A DNA stretch of 64,000 nucleotides, from contig NZ_VFTZ01000010.1 in assembly GCF_006440775.1 (NCBI RefSeq), positions 1-64,000 of the forward strand, written 5' to 3'. This DNA comes from Mesorhizobium sp. B2-7-2 (lineage in GTDB: Bacteria; Pseudomonadota; Alphaproteobacteria; Rhizobiales; Rhizobiaceae). This document shows, one piece after another, positions 8,121 through 17,244 of the stretch. Position numbers and translations under genes: made by a program. The notes beneath the pieces were generated by a model that made no database searches, was not told the origin of the DNA, and saw only the letters and a list, made by a program, of their open reading frames with translations. Positions within the stretch are counted from its first letter, which is position 1; every line of letters starts with the position of its first letter.

Positions 8121-9501
8121 TCAGCTTCCCCTTGAGGTGGCGGGCGAGGTCGGCGAACGGATCGGCCGATGCGCGGTCCCTCGGCGATTGCGTGAGCGCC
8201 TCGTAAATCAGCGGCACCTGGCGCACCGCGATGTCGAGCTCGGTATCGGCGCCGCTCTGGTAGGCGCCCAGCAGACGGATGTCGCGCGTGTCCTCGAAGC
8301 GCGCGATCATCGATTTCAGCCTTGTCACCAGCATGCGCTGCTCCGCGCTCCAGGCCTTGTCGGCGAGGCGTGAGATCGACGACAGCGGATTGACCGGCGG
8401 ATAACGGCCCTGCTCGGCAAGCGCGCGGTCGAGCACGACGTGGCCATCGAGGATGCCGCGCACCGAATCGGCGACCGGATCGTTATGGTCGTCGCCGTCG
8501 ACCAGCACGGAGATGATGGCGGTGATCGAACCCTTGCCTTCGGCCCCCGGCCCGGCTCGTTCGAGCAGCTTCGGCAGGTCGGTGAAGACCGAGGCCGGAT
8601 AGCCGCGCGCGACCGGCGGCTCGCCGGTTCCCGTCGCTACCTCACGCAGCGCATGGGCGAAGCGGGTGATGGAATCCAGCACCAGCAGCACGCGATGGCC
8701 CTGGTCGCGGAAATGCTCGGCTACGCACATGGCGGTGTCGGGCGCGCGCCGGCGCATCATGGCGCTTTCATCGCTGGTGGCGACGACGGCGACGGTCTTG
8801 GCCATGCTCTGGGCGCCGATCGTATCCTCGAGGAATTCGCGCACCTCGCGGCCGCGCTCGCCGATCAGCGCCACGACCACCGTATCGAAGGCCTCGGCGC
8901 CGGCCAGCATCGCAAGCAGCGTCGACTTGCCGACGCCGGAGCCGGCGAAGATGCCGAGCCGCTGGCCGAAGCAGAGCGGCGTGAAGATGTCTATGACCCT
9001 GACGCCGGTGAGGAAGCCGGTGCCGACGCGCTGACGCGCCAGGGCGCCGGGCGTCGCGCCATGTGCGACATCGGCGGCATTCGGCCTGATCAGCGGCGGT
9101 CCGCCGTCAATAACGCGAGTCAAGGCATCGATGGCGCGCCCGCGCCAGGAAACATGCGGCGCGACCGCGAGCGGGCCGCGGCGAAAGACGGCATCGCCGA
9201 TGCCGGCGTCGGCGCTGCGTTCGAAAGGCGCGACCACCACCTCGTCGCTGCCGATCTTGACGATCTCGCCGCGGCGTGCGCCGGTCTTGCCGCGCTGCTC
9301 GACGATGTCGCCGAGCCTGGCAACCCCGGACAGCCCGCGGACCTTGTAATGCGTCGGCGATATCTCGACGACGCGGCCGCCGCGTGAAAGCAGTGCCTGC
9401 GGATCATCGAACCGCCGCCAGACGCGTTCGAGCGCGGCCAGCCTGTCGGCGGTATCCGCCAGGCTGTCGGAAGCGCGCAACAGGGACGAGCCGGTCGTCA
9501 T
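8101..9501 (-). CDS. fliI: Flagellum-specific ATPase FliI
   Basis: ATPase of the flagellar type III export apparatus, cytoplasmic, acts with FliH and FliJ. The start chosen at 9501 (MTTGSSLLRASDS) gives 466 residues and sits 4 bp after flgF; an upstream ATG would run into flgF. Walker A GSGVGKST at 187-194, Walker B region HRVLLVLDSITRFAHALREV, then GEPPVARGYPASVFTDLPKLLERAG typical of FliI/F1-beta enzymes. No fliH or fliJ homologue is recognisable nearby. Confidence 0.97.
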   Translation of the reverse strand: MTTGSSLLRASDSLADTADRLAALERVWRRFDDPQALLSRGGRVVEISPTHYKVRGLSGVARLGDIVEQRGKTGARRGEIVKIGSDEVVVAPFERSADAGIGDAVFRRGPLAVAPHVSWRGRAIDALTRVIDGGPPLIRPNAADVAHGATPGALARQRVGTGFLTGVRVIDIFTPLCFGQRLGIFAGSGVGKSTLLAMLAGAEAFDTVVVALIGERGREVREFLEDTIGAQSMAKTVAVVATSDESAMMRRRAPDTAMCVAEHFRDQGHRVLLVLDSITRFAHALREVATGTGEPPVARGYPASVFTDLPKLLERAGPGAEGKGSITAIISVLVDGDDHNDPVADSVRGILDGHVVLDRALAEQGRYPPVNPLSSISRLADKAWSAEQRMLVTRLKSMIARFEDTRDIRLLGAYQSGADTELDIAVRQVPLIYEALTQSPRDRASADPFADLARHLKGKLNGDQGD

Positions 9502-9505
9502 GCCG

Positions 9506-10228
9506 TCACTTCGAGCCGAGCGTCTTGATCGCGTCATCGGTAGAGGAATCGGTCTGCCGCATCAGCGCCGCCGTGTTCTCGAAAGCGCGCTGCACCTGGA
9601 TCAGCCGGGTCATTTCCAGCACCGGGTTGACGTTCGACTCTTCCAGAAAGCCTTGAGCGATACCGACGTCCGAGCGGTCGGTGACGGGTTCGGGCGTGCG
9701 CGCCGGAACGACACCCGAATTGCCGTAGCGGACGAAATTCTCGCCGGGGTCGAAATTGTAGAGGCCGATCGCGCCGACCAGTTGATCGTTCTGCCTGAGC
9801 GAGCCGTCGGCGCCCGCCTTGGGGGGGCCGTTGCGCGGATCGAGCTGGATCGGGGCGCCGCCGCCGTCCAGGACGGGGTAGCCTTCGATCGACATCAATT
9901 CGCCGTTCTCGTTCATCGAGAAGCGGCCGTCGCGCGTCATCACCGTGCCGGCGGGCGTGTCAATGGCGAACCAGGCGTCGCCCTGGACGGCGAAGTCGAA
10001 CGGGTTGCCGGTTTCGGTCAGCGCGCCATGCGCGCCGGAAAGATAGGTCTTGCCGGAGGAGGCGAAGGAAACCGACTTCGGCCCGGTGCCCGAAACCACA
10101 TCCTCGAACTTCACGCCGGTGGCGCGAAAGCCGATGGTCGAGGCGTTGGCGACGTTGTCGGCGATGGTGTCGAGACGGCGCTCGAGCGCGATCTGCGAGG
10201 AAAGGGCGACGTAAAGGCTATCCTGCAT
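9506..10228 (-). CDS. flgF: Proximal rod protein FlgF
   Basis: Rod subunit. 240 residues; N-terminal signature MQDSLYVALSSQIALERRLD then IADNVANASTIGFRATGVKFED; central domain from about residue 75 (FDFAVQGDAWFAIDTPAGTV); C-terminal helix NVNPVLEMTRLIQVQRAFEN. It lies between the DUF1217 gene (7 bp upstream) and fliI (4 bp downstream), separate from flgG, as in other rhizobia. Confidence 0.96.
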   Translation of the reverse strand: MQDSLYVALSSQIALERRLDTIADNVANASTIGFRATGVKFEDVVSGTGPKSVSFASSGKTYLSGAHGALTETGNPFDFAVQGDAWFAIDTPAGTVMTRDGRFSMNENGELMSIEGYPVLDGGGAPIQLDPRNGPPKAGADGSLRQNDQLVGAIGLYNFDPGENFVRYGNSGVVPARTPEPVTDRSDVGIAQGFLEESNVNPVLEMTRLIQVQRAFENTAALMRQTDSSTDDAIKTLGSK

Positions 10229-10235
10229 GATCTTC

Positions 10236-12047
10236 TCAGAACTTCAACTGCTGCATGGCCATCATCAAATCGGTGGAGATGCCGACACTGGTCGGCTGCG
10301 CGAAGAGCACGCTGACGGACGTCACCGCCGTCGAGGTTGGATGGTTGATCTCGTACATGCTGGTGAAGCGGGTCAGGAATTTGGTGAGCTTGTCCGGGTC
10401 GGTGAAGTCCTTGATGTCGAGCTTCTGCTCGAAGAGCTGCGCCTGCTTGTCGATATCGGCGGTGGCGAAGGAATCGGGCAGGCCGAGCGCGGTGCGGACC
10501 ACGCTGGCTAAAGCGGTGTCGGCGAGCACGTCGTACCAGCTGGTGATGTCGGGTGCCTTGCGCTGGAAATAGAGCGCCAGCCGCACGCCTTCATTGGTCT
10601 TGCCGGCATCCTCCTCCAGCGTCTGGCGCATGTACATGTCGACGGTCGGCTGCTGCGCCGGGTTGATGGTGGTCGCGTTTTCGCCGTATTGCTCGAAGTT
10701 GAAGGCGGTGGCGAGGCCGGCATAGGCCTTGTTGGTCATCTTGTTGGCGACGCTGTCGGGGTCGCGAACGCCGCCGGCAAGGACGCTGCGGATGAGGTCC
10801 TTGCTCTGCGTGGCCGGATCGAGCCCATAGGCCGAGAGTGCATAATTGTACAATCGGCTGTTGGCCATCAGATCGTCGATGGATTTCACGTTCGTGACGT
10901 TGGCAAGGTAGTATGCGGTCTCCGACGCGATGTAGTCCGCGTTGGGCGGGATCAGGCCAAGCGGCGACTCCGTCGTGTAGATTTTCGGGGTGTCTTTCAG
11001 CACCACATCGCGCGACGTCGTCTGATCGCCATATTGGGCAAAGTCGAAAGCCGTGACGAAGTTGGCGTAGCGTTTGTCGGTCAGCTGGTTTGCGGGGCTG
11101 CCGGGATCGCTGACGCCGCCTTCGAGCATAGCGCGGATCTGCTGCGGTTTTTCTGTCGTGGCATCCAGTCCGTACGAGGCCATGGCGAAAGTGAGCAGGC
11201 GCTTGTCGGCCATGAGGTCGTCGATCGACTTCACCTTGGAGATGTTTGCCGCGTAATAGTCCGCCTCGCTCTTGATGTATTGCGCGCTCGGCTCGACCAG
11301 TTTCAATCCGGTTCCAGCCACGTAGCCTGCCGGAACTCCCTGCTGGACCTTATCGCGGGTGGTCGTCTGGTCGCCGTATTGGGTGAAGTCGAAAGCCGCG
11401 ACGAAATTGGCGTAGCTCTTGTCGGTCAGTTTGTTGGCGGGGCTGTTGGGATCGCTTACGCCGCCTTCCAGCATCGCCCTGACGGTTGCTGCCGGTTCGG
11501 TTTCGGCGTCCAGACCGAATGCGGCCATCGCATATGTCAGCAGGCGGCTGTCGCCCATCAGATCGTCGATCGACTTCACCTTGGAGATATTGGTGGCGTA
11601 GTAGGCGGTCTCGCTCTGATAGTAAGCGAGCCCGGTCTGCGAGGCGCCGATCTGGACTTGCAGCGCATAATTCTTCGGCACCAACTGCTGCGCCTTGTTA
11701 TAGACGGTCGCATCGGCGCCGTTGGCGGCGAAGTTGAATGCGGCGACAAACTGCGCGTAGCGCTTGTCGGTCAGCTTGTTGGCGAAGCTGTCGGGATTGG
11801 AGACGCCTTCCTTCAGCGCCTTGACCATAAAGGCCTTGGCATAGTCCATGTTCTCCAGCCCGTAAGCCTTCATGGCGTATTTGAACAGGCGGTCGTTTTT
11901 GACGAAATCGTCGATCGATTTCACCTTGGTGATGTTGGCCAGATAGTATTGGGTGTCGCGATCGACCGTCGGCTGCTGCTCGATGCGGGCGATAGATTTA
12001 GGGATGTCTTTGGCGATCAACTGGTAGCTGATGTAGGTGCTAAGCAA
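10236..12047 (-). CDS. DUF1217 protein with four 115-residue repeats
   Basis: 603 residues, no signal peptide, no TM segment. The motif VKSIDD occurs at residues 42, 157, 272 and 387, a period of exactly 115. Each unit reads roughly NISKVKSIDDLM..RLL.YAM..YGLD, then an EGGVSDP.SPANKLTDK block and YANFVAAFDF.QYGD. A shorter divergent unit closes the protein at about 490-570. The start is a TTG at 12047, supported by GGAGG 8 nt upstream; an ATG between them gives only four codons. DUF1217 proteins occur in flagellar clusters of alphaproteobacteria; the function is not established. Position ahead of flgF, all-helical repeats and no secretion signal suggest a flagellar export substrate or assembly factor (inference). 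Confidence 0.85.
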   Translation of the reverse strand: MLSTYISYQLIAKDIPKSIARIEQQPTVDRDTQYYLANITKVKSIDDFVKNDRLFKYAMKAYGLENMDYAKAFMVKALKEGVSNPDSFANKLTDKRYAQFVAAFNFAANGADATVYNKAQQLVPKNYALQVQIGASQTGLAYYQSETAYYATNISKVKSIDDLMGDSRLLTYAMAAFGLDAETEPAATVRAMLEGGVSDPNSPANKLTDKSYANFVAAFDFTQYGDQTTTRDKVQQGVPAGYVAGTGLKLVEPSAQYIKSEADYYAANISKVKSIDDLMADKRLLTFAMASYGLDATTEKPQQIRAMLEGGVSDPGSPANQLTDKRYANFVTAFDFAQYGDQTTSRDVVLKDTPKIYTTESPLGLIPPNADYIASETAYYLANVTNVKSIDDLMANSRLYNYALSAYGLDPATQSKDLIRSVLAGGVRDPDSVANKMTNKAYAGLATAFNFEQYGENATTINPAQQPTVDMYMRQTLEEDAGKTNEGVRLALYFQRKAPDITSWYDVLADTALASVVRTALGLPDSFATADIDKQAQLFEQKLDIKDFTDPDKLTKFLTRFTSMYEINHPTSTAVTSVSVLFAQPTSVGISTDLMMAMQQLKF

Positions 12048-12195
12048 AGGGCATGCCTCCGGCCGAAGCTATCCCCGCACAATAGCGTCACTTCCTTGCG
12101 CGAAGCTGAATCGCGTTCGATGCCTTCGATTCAAGCCTCACACAAGGCACGGGGACTATCCCTGATCCGCGATGTGACATGCGGAAGGACCTGCC

Positions 12196-13071
12196 GTGGG
12201 CATTCTGATCGGACTTGTGGTGACGCTCGGCTGCGTTCTCGGCGGCTTCATGGCCATGGGTGGGCATCTGCATGTGCTGCTGCAGCCGTGGGAAGCGGTG
12301 GTCATCTGCGGCGCGGCGCTCGGCACCTTCCTCGTCGCCAATCCGATGAAGACGGTCAAGGATACCGGCAAGGGCATTCTCGAAGCCTTCAAGCAGGCGG
12401 TGCCGAAGGAGCGCGACTACCTCGAGACGCTGGGCGTCCTGCACAGCCTGATGCGCGAACTGCGCTCGAAGTCGCGCAGCGAGGTCGAGGCGCATATCGA
12501 CAATCCGGAGGAGTCGGCCATCTTCCAGGCCTTCCCGACCGTGCTGAAGAACCACGACCTAACCCATTTCATCTGCGACTACTGCCGCATCATCATCATC
12601 GGCAACGCCCGCTCGCATGAGATCGAGGCGCTGATGGACGAGGAGATCCAGACGATCCGTACCGACAAGCTGAAGGCCTATCACGCGATGGTCGCGGTCG
12701 GCGACGGCCTGCCGGCGCTGGGCATCGTCGCGGCGGTGCTCGGCGTGGTGAAGGCGATGGGCGCGCTGGACCAGTCGCCGGAGATCCTCGGCGGCCTGAT
12801 CGGCGCGGCTCTCGTCGGAACCTTCCTCGGCATCTTCCTGTCCTATGCCGTGGTCGGTCCGGTGGCCACCAAGATCAAGACGGTGCGCGAAAAGAAGAAC
12901 CGCCTCTACATCATCGTCAAGCAGACGCTGCTTGCGTATATGAACGGCGCCCTGCCGCAGGTGGCGATCGAATTCGGCCGCAAAACCATATCCTCCTACG
13001 AGCGTCCGACGATCGATGCCGTCGAGCAGAGCACCATGAACGCCGGCAGCGCCGAGAAGAAGGCGGCCTGA
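12196..13071 (+). CDS. motA: Flagellar motor stator protein MotA
   Basis: Inner-membrane stator subunit of the proton channel, pairs with MotB (not in this window). 291 residues. GTG start at 12196 with GGAAGGA 8 nt upstream gives the expected N-terminus [22 protein letters not shown] helices at about 2-22, 29-50, 170-190 and 200-222; the cytoplasmic loop carries [20 protein letters not shown] before TM3. First gene of the plus-strand motA-fliM-fliN-fliG-flhB group, divergent from the DUF1217 gene. Confidence 0.97.
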   Translation: MGILIGLVVTLGCVLGGFMAMGGHLHVLLQPWEAVVICGAALGTFLVANPMKTVKDTGKGILEAFKQAVPKERDYLETLGVLHSLMRELRSKSRSEVEAHIDNPEESAIFQAFPTVLKNHDLTHFICDYCRIIIIGNARSHEIEALMDEEIQTIRTDKLKAYHAMVAVGDGLPALGIVAAVLGVVKAMGALDQSPEILGGLIGAALVGTFLGIFLSYAVVGPVATKIKTVREKKNRLYIIVKQTLLAYMNGALPQVAIEFGRKTISSYERPTIDAVEQSTMNAGSAEKKAA

Positions 13072-13105
13072 GCATGCAGCAGCGCAGACAGGGCCGCCTG
13101 CCGTC

Positions 13106-14044
13106 ATGACAAGTCCGGGCAGTCCTTCGCAAACCCGGGAGCTCATCATCGAGCGGCTCGTCGGCGACAGCGGCGAGGCGGCGCAGGTGATCGGCGCCGG
13201 CCGCGGCATGGCCGAGCGGGCGCTGCCGGTGCTGCAGAAGGCGCTTATAGGCGAGCTGGGCGCGCCGGTGACCGTCGATCTGCAAGTGGTGGAGGTCGGC
13301 CGCGTTCCCGAGGCGCGTTCGCGCGCCGGCGATGCCTTCGCGCTGACCGTTGTTTCCTCGCCGACCTCAGCCGACGCCATGACGCTGGTGATGGATGCGC
13401 AAGCGGTCGCCGTCATGGTGAGCGCGCTGTTCGGCGGCGATCCCGAGCAACCGGTGGCGCCGATCGAGCGCGACCTGTCGCAGATCGAGGCCGATGTCGC
13501 GACCAGCGTGTTCCAGGAGGTCGCGGCGGCGCTCAACGGTTCCGGCAAACGTTCGCTCGACCTGCGGCTGCCGGTGCCGAAAGCAATGTCGGGCAACGAT
13601 GCGAGGCGGCGCGTGCTGCGCGACGGCGCCGCCGTGCGCATCGTCTTTGGCCTGTCGATACCGTCCGACAGCGGCACGCTCACCGTGATGATCCCGCAGC
13701 GCCTGCTGCTTTCTTCGCGCAGCGGCGACATCGCGACGGGCGAGGACGGCGAGACCACGGAATTCGACTGGCGGGCCCGCTTCTCCGAAGAAGTGATGCG
13801 CTCGACCGTCCGGCTCGAAGCGACGATGCCGCTCGCCCGGCTGACGCTCGGCGACCTCGCCGCGTTCGAGCCCGGCCAGGTGATCGAATTCGAGGAGAAC
13901 GCGCAGATCAACGCCAAGCTAAGCGCCCGCGACAAGACCCTGTTTGTCTGCGAGTTCGGCAAGCTGGGGCAGAACTACACCGTCCGCATCAGCCATCCGC
14001 ATGATGCCGGGCAGGATTTCATCGACGGACTGTTGCCGGGCTGA
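13106..14044 (+). CDS. fliM: Flagellar motor switch protein FliM
   Basis: Middle component of the C-ring, links FliG to FliN and normally binds CheY-P. 312 residues. Middle domain about 40-220 (DLSQIEADVATSVFQEVAAA) and a C-terminal SpoA domain from about 225 (STVRLEATMPLARLTLGDLA, ending SHPHDAGQDF). The N-terminus (MTSPGSPSQTRELIIERLVG) lacks a recognisable EIDALL-type CheY-binding peptide. No in-frame upstream start restores it. Its ATG is 34 bp after motA. Confidence 0.9.
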   Translation: MTSPGSPSQTRELIIERLVGDSGEAAQVIGAGRGMAERALPVLQKALIGELGAPVTVDLQVVEVGRVPEARSRAGDAFALTVVSSPTSADAMTLVMDAQAVAVMVSALFGGDPEQPVAPIERDLSQIEADVATSVFQEVAAALNGSGKRSLDLRLPVPKAMSGNDARRRVLRDGAAVRIVFGLSIPSDSGTLTVMIPQRLLLSSRSGDIATGEDGETTEFDWRARFSEEVMRSTVRLEATMPLARLTLGDLAAFEPGQVIEFEENAQINAKLSARDKTLFVCEFGKLGQNYTVRISHPHDAGQDFIDGLLPG

Positions 14045-14074
14045 CGCCAGGCACGGGATTCATGGAGACGACAG

Positions 14075-14455
14075 ATGGCAAAAACCAAGGTGGAAGCCGA
14101 ACCCGATCAGCCCGACGAACAGCTCGACCGCGCCATCGAGGAACTGCGCGGCGTGCTGCGGGAGGAGGAAAAGCGCCCGGATGGCGCGCTGTATTCGGGT
14201 GCCAATTCTTCGATCATCATGACCATTCCGGTCGATGTGCAGATCATCCTCGGCAGCACGGAAATGCCCGTTTCGGAGTTGATGGCGCTGCAAAAGGGTT
14301 CCACCGTCGCGCTCAACCGCCGCATCGGCGAGCCGGTCGACGTCGTGGTCAACGGCCGCAGAATAGCGCGCGGCGAGATCACGGTGCTGGAAAGCGATCC
14401 GACGCGTTTCGGCATCCGGCTCACCGAAATCATCGCCGCGACGAAGAGCGCCTGA
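14075..14455 (+). CDS. fliN: Flagellar motor switch protein FliN
   Basis: C-ring base protein. 126 residues: acidic N-terminal 45 residues, then the SpoA domain ([50 protein letters not shown]). GGAGACG lies just upstream of the ATG. Thirty base pairs behind fliM and 43 before fliG, in one operon. Confidence 0.96.
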   Translation: MAKTKVEAEPDQPDEQLDRAIEELRGVLREEEKRPDGALYSGANSSIIMTIPVDVQIILGSTEMPVSELMALQKGSTVALNRRIGEPVDVVVNGRRIARGEITVLESDPTRFGIRLTEIIAATKSA

Positions 14456-14498
14456 GAATGGCCGGCGGGCGGACCAATCGGCAGCGAGGACAACACGC

Positions 14499-15521
14499 AT
14501 GACGACGGCATTGGCGCTCACACGTCCGCAAAAGGCGGCGGCCATATTGGTGGCCATGGGCAAGCCGGCGGCCAGCCGCCTACTCAAATTCTTCAAACAG
14601 GACGAGCTGAAGGCGCTGATCGAGGGCGCGCGTCTGTTACGCACCATTCCGCAGGCTGATCTGGAACGCATCGTCGCCGAGTTCGAAGCCGAGTTCACCG
14701 AGGGCGCCGGCCTGCTCGATTCAGCCGACCGGATGGATACTATCCTCAACGAATCGCTGTCGCCCGAGGAGATGAGCGCCATCATGGGCGACAAGAAGTT
14801 CGAGCCGGTCCCGGAAGGACCTGCGCCGATCTGGCCGGACCTCGAGAAGCTCGAGCCGTCGCGTCTCGGCTCCTTCCTTGCCGGCGAGCATCCGCAGACA
14901 TCGGCCATGGTGCTGTCGAAGCTTGCGCCGCAGACAGCCGCCAACGTGCTGCTCACGATGGAAAAGCCGATGCGCAGCCAGATCATAAAACGCATGGTGA
15001 CAATGGCCAACATCCCGGACGCGGCATCGCGGATCGTCGAGAACCAACTGCGCGTGAGCGTGCTGTCGCAGAAAGCCAGCCGGGACACCACTGCCGGCCA
15101 GGAGCGCGTCGCCAGCATGCTCAACGAAATGGCGAAGCCGGAGCTGGACGACCTCATGCAGGACCTGGAGGACGCCGGCACGCCAGATCTCGCCGGCGTC
15201 AAGTCGCGGCTGTTCGCCTTCGACGACCTGCCGCTGCTGCCGCAGAAAGCCCGGGTTCTGCTGTTCGACGGATTGTCGACGGAGCTCGTCACGCTGGCAC
15301 TGCGCGGCGCGTCGCCGGAACTCGCCGAATCCGCGTTGTCGGCGATCGGCGCGCGCTCTCGCCGCATGATCGAATCCGAACTCGGACAAGGTTCGGAAGG
15401 CATTGGCCTTGCCGACATCATGGCGGCGCGCAAGAGCATATCGGTCGCCGCCATCCGGCTGTCGCGCGAAGGGGCTTTCGAACTGCCCTCGACGCAGACC
15501 GCCACCGCCGAAGCCGCCTGA
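14499..15521 (+). CDS. fliG: Flagellar motor switch protein FliG
   Basis: Rotor protein of the C-ring that contacts FliF and MotA. 340 residues, standard size. Contains the N-terminal domain (LTRPQKAAAILVAMGKPAAS), the middle domain with EHPQTSAMVLSKLAPQTAAN (the family EHPQ motif), and the C-terminal torque helix region (FAFDDLPLLPQKARVLLFDG). fliF is not nearby, unlike in enteric bacteria where fliF-fliG are adjacent. Confidence 0.97.
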   Translation: MTTALALTRPQKAAAILVAMGKPAASRLLKFFKQDELKALIEGARLLRTIPQADLERIVAEFEAEFTEGAGLLDSADRMDTILNESLSPEEMSAIMGDKKFEPVPEGPAPIWPDLEKLEPSRLGSFLAGEHPQTSAMVLSKLAPQTAANVLLTMEKPMRSQIIKRMVTMANIPDAASRIVENQLRVSVLSQKASRDTTAGQERVASMLNEMAKPELDDLMQDLEDAGTPDLAGVKSRLFAFDDLPLLPQKARVLLFDGLSTELVTLALRGASPELAESALSAIGARSRRMIESELGQGSEGIGLADIMAARKSISVAAIRLSREGAFELPSTQTATAEAA

Positions 15522-15545
15522 CGATCATAGCCCGGTCACGACGCC

Positions 15546-16628
15546 ATGGCTGAAGCGGTCGACAAGGATTCCAAAACAGAGGAAGCCACAGAAAAGAAGA
15601 TCCGCGACACGATCGAACAGGGCAAGCTGCCCCATTCGCGTGAGACCGCGATCTTTGCGTCTTTCCTCGCCATACTGGTTTTCGCCGTCTTCTATGCCAA
15701 GGACGCGATCGTCGATCTCGGCATGTTCCTGTCGACGTTCCTGGAAAAGCCGGAAGCCTGGCCGATGGACACCGAGACCGACGTCATCTCGCTCTACAAG
15801 CAGGTCTTGGTCGAGATCGGCGGCGCCGTCGTCAGCCTGCTGGTGTTGCTGACGGTTGCCGGCATCGGCGCCTCGGTGTTCCAGAACATGCCGCAAATCG
15901 TCGGCGAACGGATCAGGCCGCAGCTGTCGCGCATCTCGGTCGCCAAGGGCTGGAGCCGTATGTTCGGCGTGCAGGGCTGGGTCGAATTCCTGAAGTCGCT
16001 GGCCAAGCTCGGCTTCGCTATCGCGGTGTTGACCTTCACGCTCTCGGAAGATCATCGCAAGCTGCTCGCCGGCATGATCACCAATCCGGCCTCGTTCGGC
16101 CTGGTCATACGCGGCATCTTCGTCGACATATTGGTGGCGATCGTCTTCGTCATGGGGCTGATCGCGGTGGTCGACATCGTCTGGTCGCGTTTCCACTGGC
16201 GGCGCGACCTGCGCATGACCAAGCAGGAAGTCAAGGACGAGCTGAAGCAGTCGGAAGGCGATCCGATCGTCAAGTCGCGGCTGCGCTCGCTGGCGCGCGA
16301 CCGGGCGCGCAAACGCATGATGACGGCCGTGCCGCGCGCGACGCTGGTGATCGCCAATCCGACGCACTATTCGATCGCGCTGAAATATGTGCGCGAGGAG
16401 GATTCCGCGCCGATCGTGCTGGCCAAGGGACAGGACCTAGTGGCGCTCAAGATCCGCGAGATCGCCAGGGAGAACAACATCCCGATCTTCGAGGACGTGG
16501 CGCTCGCGCGCTCCATGTACAAGCAAGTTTCGGTTGATAGCGTGATCCCGTCGCAATTCTACCAGGCGGTCGCCGAGTTGGTGCGGATCGTCTACTCGAA
16601 GAAGGCAGCGCGAAAAGCAACCCAATGA
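15546..16628 (+). CDS. flhB: Flagellar export switch protein FlhB
   Basis: Export-gate protein that switches substrate class after autocleavage. 360 residues: N-terminal MAEAVDKDSKTEEATEKKIR, four TM helices (about 36-52, 88-110, 150-167, 186-213) and a cytoplasmic domain. The autocleavage motif NPTH is at residues 271-274. Twenty-four base pairs behind fliG. Confidence 0.97.
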   Translation: MAEAVDKDSKTEEATEKKIRDTIEQGKLPHSRETAIFASFLAILVFAVFYAKDAIVDLGMFLSTFLEKPEAWPMDTETDVISLYKQVLVEIGGAVVSLLVLLTVAGIGASVFQNMPQIVGERIRPQLSRISVAKGWSRMFGVQGWVEFLKSLAKLGFAIAVLTFTLSEDHRKLLAGMITNPASFGLVIRGIFVDILVAIVFVMGLIAVVDIVWSRFHWRRDLRMTKQEVKDELKQSEGDPIVKSRLRSLARDRARKRMMTAVPRATLVIANPTHYSIALKYVREEDSAPIVLAKGQDLVALKIREIARENNIPIFEDVALARSMYKQVSVDSVIPSQFYQAVAELVRIVYSKKAARKATQ

Positions 16629-16645
16629 ACGGACGCCGCTAACCC

Positions 16646-17083
16646 ATGGACCGGCAACCACACGCCAATTCCCGCGAGCTGATCGTCGCCAGCGCCATCG
16701 AGCCTGTGGTGGGCGAATTGAGGCTCATCGACGTTGCCGACTATATCGCCTTCATCCGGCTCGAGCATTTCGCCTGCCTGTCGGACCTGGTGGATTCGGC
16801 GGCCGAGCTCTACTTCCGGCCGGGCACGCTGCGGCTCGGCCATGGCGGCGAGGCGCATGTCGACTGGAGCGGCAGCCCGCGCATCGTGCTCGACCTCGAG
16901 CTTCGGCCGCGCGGCGTGACGGTCTATTTCCAGCTTACGCTGACCGAGTGCGAGGCATCCGTGACGGTCAACTACGTGTCGTTCGAGAAGCCCGGCGAAA
17001 CGCCCGAGCACAACACGGCCTTGCTCGAGGACGCGATCGAAGAGGCTCGCATCCGCAGGACCGAGCCGCTGGCATTCCCCTGA
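16646..17083 (+). CDS. Conserved hypothetical protein downstream of flhB
   Basis: 145 residues, not recognised. No signal peptide, TM segment or known motif. The sequence is acidic and soluble: an N-terminal helical part (SRELIVASAIEPVVGELRLI), then beta-like stretches (GHGGEAHVDWSGSPRIVLDL, RGVTVYFQLTLTECEASVTV). It starts 17 bp after flhB and is followed by a palindromic repeat, so it closes the motA-to-flhB operon. A motility-related role is inferred only from context. Confidence 0.7.
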   Translation: MDRQPHANSRELIVASAIEPVVGELRLIDVADYIAFIRLEHFACLSDLVDSAAELYFRPGTLRLGHGGEAHVDWSGSPRIVLDLELRPRGVTVYFQLTLTECEASVTVNYVSFEKPGETPEHNTALLEDAIEEARIRRTEPLAFP

Positions 17084-17107
17084 GATTTGATAGCAGGCGA
17101 GCCGACT

Positions 17108-17212
17108 AAAGCGCATCGCGATCTTTTAGATTCGCTCCCTGCGCTTTAGGCTTTTGATTTTGCGCATGCCTTTGCCCCGAAACCGGTTCCCACTTTCGGG
17201 AGACATGCTTTA
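17108..17212. repeat. Palindromic intergenic repeat, second family
   Basis: About 105 bp between the convergent flhB-side operon and visR. It runs from AAAGCGCATCGCGATC to AGACATGCTTTA, with inverted CCCGAAA / TTTCGGG near the right end and AAAGCG / CGCTTT near the left. The pattern is that of common mesorhizobial intergenic repeats. It could also fold as a bidirectional terminator for the two converging operons. Confidence 0.65.
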
Positions 17213-17244
17213 GCCGCAGCACGTTCAGCGTCGCAGGCGTGACG

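Noticed and set aside
10860..11960. Regularly spaced repeats, considered as a CRISPR array
   Set aside because: The period is 345 bp and in frame with the DUF1217 protein; they are coding repeats.
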